Below, in pieces: positions 63,001 through 64,000 of a stretch of 64,000 nucleotides of DNA. This DNA comes from Ignelater luminosus. Lineage: Eukaryota > Arthropoda > Insecta > Coleoptera > Elateridae. Below the pieces are notes generated by a model, which ran no database searches, had not been told where the DNA came from, and saw only the letters and a program-made list of their open reading frames with translations. Location of the stretch: the NCBI GenBank assembly GCA_011009095.1, contig VTPC01000800.1, positions 1 to 64,000 of the forward strand, read 5' to 3'. Within the stretch, counting starts at the first letter, position 1. Each line of letters begins with the position of its first letter. The translations under genes were made by a program, and so were the position numbers.

Positions 63001-64000
63001 CACGTAGTTTGAGTTGTAACATTAATCATTAGTAAACTATTTAATAATGCCGCACCTTCTGGAGTAATTAAATTTTGTGCAATAGCATCATTTAAAGGCA
63101 CAACTTTATTCTTCCTTATATCAATAAAATTACCTGTTTTAGGATCTATGTATCCACGAAAAACAGCCTCTAAAACTGTAAGTTCCACACTATTCTCGAA
63201 AATACCAATTTTACGATTTAACATTTCATAAACTTCTGGTTTTACTTGGCCAGTCTTGATACCTTCAGCAAAAGAAACTAATTTACCACTTTTTAGATTT
63301 GTAACCAAACTACCGTTTGATTTTTTACTTATAAAACCTTTAGCACTTGCAGCATTAAAACTAATAAACTCTGTTTTATCAGGAGGTTGAAAACCATCAA
63401 TGTCAAATATAGACTTTTGTGTTACGGAAGTTATGTATCCTCTACGAACCGCTTCTGGTACTGTAAATATTTCACCCGTTACTGTATCCCTAAATTTATT
63501 ATCTGGAATGACAATTTCTTGTTTTAAAGCATCACTAAGAGTTAGTAATTCACCTGACCTAGAATCTACAATAGATTTAACGCTATCAGAATCTAAAACT
63601 CCACGAGAAATAGCTTCTACAATAGATAATTTAGATTGATGTAAAGGAGAGAAAATCTTACCATCACTATCAATTAAATTTTGATCACAGACATCTTTGA
63701 GAGTCATAGGTTTTACAATATACTGTCTACGTTTAGCTTCTAATAATGGAAGTTTTTCATGAACAAGCACATATTTTCCTAACTTTGGATTTATAATACC
63801 TTTATCTAATGCTTCACTAACTGTTAATTTGTTATCAGCTTTAGGATCTACTATCTCACGAACATTACCATCAATAATATTGGTTTTAACAGCAGCATCA
63901 ATTTGATATTTATTACCAGAATTACGATCCACAATCCAACCTGTACGTTCATCAACTAAACCTTGATTTATAGCATCAAATAAACACACAGCTCCTGTTT
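26877..64000 (-). CDS. shot: Spectraplakin Short stop (shot/kakapo; MACF1/dystonin family), 3' part
   Basis: This is a giant cytoskeletal linker that joins actin, microtubules, intermediate-filament-type structures and junctions. The window starts inside the plakin-repeat exon, so the actin-binding calponin-homology domains and the plakin domain lie outside. In order come plakin repeats (54612-64000), a spectrin-repeat rod of about 3,360 residues (52080-40571, room for roughly 28-30 repeats), a linker of small symmetric exons, a tandem EF-hand pair, a GAS2/GAR domain ([16 protein letters not shown]) and a Ser/Arg-rich tail with GSR-like and SxIP motifs ending KEPFRL. That domain order defines spectraplakins; plakin repeats as one optional exon are known from fly Shot. 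I derived about 33 exons by eye with consistent GT-AG sites and phases. Several are alternative and are listed separately. Identity is certain at family level. Confidence 0.93.
27472..27531 (-). CDS. shot: shot small tail exon (60 nt)
   Basis: AACCAG acceptor and a GTAATT donor. It encodes [19 protein letters not shown], is symmetric (phase 2 in and out) and is therefore skippable. It is the only one of the four small cassette exons without an SxIP motif. Confidence 0.7.
27909..27962 (-). CDS. shot: shot small tail exon (54 nt) with SKIP motif
   Basis: AACCAG acceptor and GTAATG donor. It encodes [21 protein letters not shown] in a basic Ser-rich context fits the SxIP signature by which microtubule plus-end proteins bind EB1. 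Symmetric, phase 2. Confidence 0.7.
28110..28205 (-). CDS. shot: shot small tail exon (96 nt) with SRIP motif
   Basis: Behind GGTTAG; donor GTAAAT. It encodes [20 protein letters not shown] and a Ser-rich end (CSVSLSS). SRIP fits SxIP, though the acidic sequence after it is less typical. Symmetric, phase 2. Confidence 0.7.
28885..28944 (-). CDS. shot: shot small tail exon (60 nt) with two SxIP motifs
   Basis: Behind CACTAG; donor GTAATT. It encodes [19 protein letters not shown], which contains SGIP and, five residues later, SSIP. Symmetric, phase 2, so both motifs can be included or skipped together. Confidence 0.7.
29124..29283 (-). CDS. shot: shot tail exon with SRIP motif
   Basis: Behind ATTCTAG; donor GTAAGA. 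It starts [18 protein letters not shown], a textbook SxIP site flanked by basic residues, followed by [20 protein letters not shown]. Enters in phase 1 and leaves in phase 2. Confidence 0.8.
29346..29610 (-). CDS. shot: shot GSR-rich microtubule-binding tail exon
   Basis: Starts [15 protein letters not shown] in phase 0 and carries the spectraplakin GSR block: [20 protein letters not shown], then [14 protein letters not shown]. This Ser/Arg repeat region binds microtubules in MACF1 and Shot, and its Ser residues are likely kinase targets. Every alternative exon placed after the GAR domain splices into it in phase 0. Confidence 0.88.
30373..30434 (-). CDS. shot: Possible third alternative exon after the GAR domain
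   Basis: Between GATGCAG and GTAGGT, 62 nt read [20 protein letters not shown] when entered in phase 1, and leave in phase 0. A second acceptor (GTGACAG, start 30410) keeps the same phase and gives [12 protein letters not shown]. It would join the GAR exon and the GSR exon, replacing the exons at 34592-34752 or 30983-31128. The acceptors are weak, so this is tentative. Confidence 0.35.
30983..31128 (-). CDS. shot: shot alternative exon after the GAR domain (AEEHLAEL form)
   Basis: Acceptor TCTTTAG, donor GTAATA. It must be entered in phase 1, since the other frames have stops, and leaves in phase 0. It encodes [20 protein letters not shown], then [10 protein letters not shown] and a His/Asn-containing end. 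It is much richer in GC than the flanking intron. Entry in phase 1 fits the GAR exon but not the exon at 34592-34752, which ends in phase 0. The two therefore appear mutually exclusive. Confidence 0.7.
31130..34591. other. shot intron, 3.5 kb, with one hairpin
   Basis: AT-rich intron. A block at 33110-33240 repeats ACTTAAGTA-like words. An imperfect hairpin lies at 33954-34005. The minus-strand frames at 33224-33517 and 33919-34149 have no suitable splice sites or family resemblance. Confidence 0.5.
33954..34005. repeat. Short hairpin in a shot intron
   Basis: GTTCAATTGCATAGAAACAA at 33954-33974 pairs with 33985-34005 over 21 positions, with two mismatches that could be G-U pairs on one strand, and a 10-nt loop. 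It could be a microRNA-like hairpin or a MITE relic. Confidence 0.6.
34592..34752 (-). CDS. shot: shot exon after the GAR domain ([13 protein letters not shown] form)
   Basis: Behind GCACGCAG; donor GTATTA. It continues the GAR exon as [22 protein letters not shown], then [24 protein letters not shown]-(I/M)-ELRE-(Q/K)-FILADG is strongly conserved between Shot and MACF1, so this is the default form. Enters in phase 1 and leaves in phase 0. Confidence 0.9.
36159..36224 (-). CDS. shot: Possible shot cassette exon between GAR and AKGRTN exons
   Basis: TTAAG acceptor behind a T-rich stretch, and a strong GTAAGATT donor. The 66-nt stretch is phase 1 in and out, exactly what this position needs, and reads [19 protein letters not shown] followed by CFF. 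Vertebrate MACF1 also has an insert at this place between DPCR and AKGRTN. The acceptor is not ideal. Confidence 0.45.
37094..37211 (-). CDS. shot: shot GAS2/GAR domain exon
   Basis: It encodes [20 protein letters not shown] and [18 protein letters not shown], the second half of the GAS2 domain that binds and stabilises microtubules. Cys of DPCR is one of the usual conserved residues. The domain's first half ([20 protein letters not shown]) is in the preceding exon. Ends in phase 1 at GTAAGT. Confidence 0.92.
37268..37497 (-). CDS. shot: shot exon: second EF-hand and start of the GAR domain
   Basis: Starts (K)[18 protein letters not shown]. The EF-hand loop [12 protein letters not shown] has Asp, Asn, an odd Cys, Asp and Glu at the calcium-coordinating positions. 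After a helix the GAS2 domain begins with [20 protein letters not shown]. The EF pair sits next to the GAR domain as in all spectraplakins. Confidence 0.92.
37568..37685 (-). CDS. shot: shot exon: first EF-hand
   Basis: Encodes [20 protein letters not shown] and the canonical loop [12 protein letters not shown], with ligands at positions 1, 3, 5 and 12, so calcium binding is plausible. Ends KT in phase 1 and joins the next exon as [13 protein letters not shown]. Confidence 0.92.
37746..37911 (-). CDS. shot: shot exon before the EF-hands
   Basis: Encodes [20 protein letters not shown] and [20 protein letters not shown]. This Trp-rich helical segment links the last spectrin repeat to the EF-hands and is typical of the family. 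Enters in phase 2 and leaves in phase 0. Confidence 0.9.
38440..38508 (-). CDS. shot: shot linker cassette exon (69 nt)
   Basis: Between ACCAG and GTACAC. Encodes [20 protein letters not shown]. Symmetric in phase 2, Pro-rich, likely optional. Confidence 0.75.
39516..39557 (-). CDS. shot: shot linker cassette exon (42 nt)
   Basis: Between TTTTAG and GTTAGA. Encodes [13 protein letters not shown], basic. Symmetric in phase 2. Confidence 0.65.
40069..40137 (-). CDS. shot: shot linker cassette exon (69 nt)
   Basis: Between CATCAG and GTATGA. Encodes [20 protein letters not shown]. Symmetric in phase 2. Frame and phase match both neighbours. Confidence 0.7.
40571..41075 (-). CDS. shot: shot spectrin-rod exon, last repeats
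   Basis: Starts [20 protein letters not shown]. The repeats show the invariant Trp helices ([36 protein letters not shown]). The end is basic ([20 protein letters not shown]), leaving the rod for the linker in phase 2 at GTAAGT. Confidence 0.9.
41177..42355 (-). CDS. shot: shot spectrin-rod exon (393 codons)
   Basis: Room for about 3.5 spectrin repeats, with helix-A Trp motifs [40 protein letters not shown] and [12 protein letters not shown] at about 110-residue spacing. Phase 1 in and out. Confidence 0.92.
42418..42741 (-). CDS. shot: shot spectrin-rod exon (108 codons)
   Basis: About one repeat long: [19 protein letters not shown] then [18 protein letters not shown]. It is symmetric in phase 1, so it could in principle be skipped as a one-repeat unit. 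Confidence 0.9.
42803..43161 (-). CDS. shot: shot spectrin-rod exon (120 codons)
   Basis: [40 protein letters not shown] and [18 protein letters not shown] are spectrin-repeat helices. The preceding exon ends AG, so the junction reads ALNRQAQEL. Confidence 0.9.
43707..43861 (-). CDS. shot: shot spectrin-rod exon (51 codons)
   Basis: [20 protein letters not shown] to MVKVEALN(R), part of one repeat. The usual helix-A Trp is Phe here. The donor is GTCTGT, a weaker consensus. Phase 0 in, phase 2 out. Confidence 0.88.
43918..45759 (-). CDS. shot: shot spectrin-rod exon, largest (614 codons)
   Basis: Starts [15 protein letters not shown]. Contains [36 protein letters not shown] and [16 protein letters not shown] at about 110-residue spacing, followed by more divergent repeats. 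Both ends are phase 0. Confidence 0.93.
45822..46148 (-). CDS. shot: shot spectrin-rod exon (109 codons)
   Basis: [20 protein letters not shown] to MDDLA with [18 protein letters not shown]. The length of one repeat and phase 0 at both ends make it a modular unit. Confidence 0.92.
46202..47479 (-). CDS. shot: shot spectrin-rod exon (426 codons)
   Basis: [20 protein letters not shown] to REHD. Helix motifs include [20 protein letters not shown] and [17 protein letters not shown]. Two repeats lack the usual Trp. Phase 0 at both ends. Confidence 0.92.
47545..48042 (-). CDS. shot: shot spectrin-rod exon (166 codons)
   Basis: [20 protein letters not shown] then [20 protein letters not shown], typical repeat helices. 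Phase 0 at both ends. Confidence 0.9.
48102..48841 (-). CDS. shot: shot spectrin-rod exon (about 246 codons)
   Basis: [20 protein letters not shown] to RQTRLQTCM, with [18 protein letters not shown]. Enters in phase 1 and leaves in phase 0 at GTATGT. Confidence 0.9.
48897..49736 (-). CDS. shot: shot rod exon with Ser-rich linker (280 codons)
   Basis: The first 40 residues are unstructured: [20 protein letters not shown] and [17 protein letters not shown]. After [18 protein letters not shown] the repeats resume ([28 protein letters not shown]). Together with the end of the preceding exon it forms a phosphorylatable hinge in the rod. Confidence 0.9.
49798..50899 (-). CDS. shot: shot spectrin-rod exon (367 codons) ending in SPxK linker
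   Basis: [20 protein letters not shown], then [20 protein letters not shown] and [20 protein letters not shown] mark spectrin repeats. The last 30 residues are a Ser/Pro/Lys-rich linker ([20 protein letters not shown]). Ends in phase 1 at GTAAGA. Confidence 0.9.
51083..51454 (-). CDS. shot: shot rod exon (124 codons)
   Basis: [20 protein letters not shown], then [20 protein letters not shown], a spectrin repeat. Phase 0 at both ends. Confidence 0.9.
51511..52080 (-). CDS. shot: shot rod exon (190 codons), first after the plakin repeats
   Basis: [20 protein letters not shown] then [10 protein letters not shown] and [20 protein letters not shown]. Phase 0 at both ends. The giant plakin-repeat exon joins it as AEQR-QAVEEKY. 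It must also be reached directly from upstream exons outside the window when the plakin exon is skipped. Confidence 0.9.
52292..52369. repeat. 15-bp inverted repeat in the shot intron
   Basis: ATTGCACATATCAAA at 52292-52306 is exactly mirrored at 52355-52369, 48 bp apart. Possibly a MITE relic. Confidence 0.6.
52953..52966 (-). terminator. Tandem poly(A) signals for the candidate terminal exon
   Basis: Two AATAAA hexamers on the minus strand (52966-52961 and 52958-52953), about 190-200 bases after the TAA of the candidate membrane-tail exon. In AT-rich DNA such hexamers are common, so support is modest. Confidence 0.35.
53155..53262 (-). CDS. shot: Candidate alternative last exon of shot with a transmembrane tail
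   Basis: Behind a good acceptor (AATTTTTTGCAG), 35 codons and a stop follow in phase 0, the phase in which the plakin-repeat exon ends. The peptide has a hydrophobic core ([19 protein letters not shown], preceded by LIP), then [13 protein letters not shown]. One membrane span within about 15 residues of the C-terminus is the layout of a tail-anchored protein. The exon is clearly richer in GC than the AT-rich intron around it, and it has no good internal donor. A shot form ending here would have plakin repeats but no spectrin rod, EF-hands or GAR domain. A second frame is also open, so coding is not proven. Confidence 0.45.
   Translation of the reverse strand: MIPLGVLFIIVWWSYYTYAHIVRVQILALKTADCT
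54612..64000 (-). CDS. shot: shot giant plakin-repeat exon (3,126+ codons, open at window end)
   Basis: One uninterrupted frame from the window edge to the GTAAGA donor at 54612. It consists of dozens of plakin (plectin) repeats of roughly 38 residues around the pattern DP-x-TG-x5-I-x-L-x-EAI-x3-LID, for example [20 protein letters not shown]. Plakin repeats fold into small globular modules that bind intermediate filaments in vertebrates. Insects lack cytoplasmic intermediate filaments apart from lamins, so the partner is unknown. In fly Shot these repeats belong to an optional isoform exon. Irregular parts are four near-copies of a 60-residue module (58548-59523) and two hydrophobic stretches (near 59697-59778 and 61821-61890). 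The exon start lies beyond the window. Confidence 0.93.

Noticed and set aside
1..64000. CRISPR arrays, operons, bacterial promoters and riboswitches
   Set aside because: The window is eukaryotic. No regularly spaced direct repeats or prokaryotic gene layout are present.

Overview
This is an arthropod, almost certainly insect, nuclear genome segment. It is AT-rich, its genes are split by short GT-AG introns, and it carries mariner, Mutator-like and Jockey-type elements. Its main gene is the spectraplakin short stop (shot/kakapo, the insect MACF1/dystonin orthologue). The insect order cannot be fixed from the sequence.

Right half (26.9-64 kb, minus strand): the 3' two thirds of shot. Transcription runs from 64000 leftwards. 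First comes one giant exon of plakin repeats (open at the window edge, at least 9.39 kb). Then come 14 exons of spectrin-repeat rod (52080-40571), four small symmetric linker exons, two EF-hands, the GAS2/GAR microtubule-binding domain, and a Ser/Arg/Pro-rich tail built from small skippable exons, several carrying EB1-binding SxIP motifs. I worked out the splice sites by eye, and the phases agree at every junction. Three things look alternative. A possible last exon encodes a membrane-spanning tail directly after the plakin repeats (53155-53262). A cassette lies after the GAR exon (36159-36224). Two or three exons right after the GAR domain appear mutually exclusive by reading phase (34592-34752, 30983-31128, 30373-30434).

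Middle (15.0-18.9 kb, minus strand): an eight-exon gene for a 718-residue protein. It has an N-terminal coiled coil and a long disordered Gln/Ser/Asn-rich tail. I do not recognise it firmly; its layout weakly recalls SIX6OS1, a synaptonemal complex central element protein.

Left and accessory DNA is mostly mobile: a 5'-truncated Jockey-type LINE (1-1372), a two-exon Mutator-like transposase remnant (6477-7982), and two complete mariners of different subfamilies only 190 bp apart, each with an intact transposase frame, perfect terminal inverted repeats and a TA duplication (9028-10320 irritans/Himar1-like; 10513-11797 mauritiana/Mos1-like). There is also a DEDDh exonuclease remnant inside a possible TTAA-flanked element (12876-14552), a GC-rich island of unknown origin (20990-22110), a satellite-like tandem array (22588-23262) and several foldback sequences. 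I saw no tRNA, rRNA or CRISPR.
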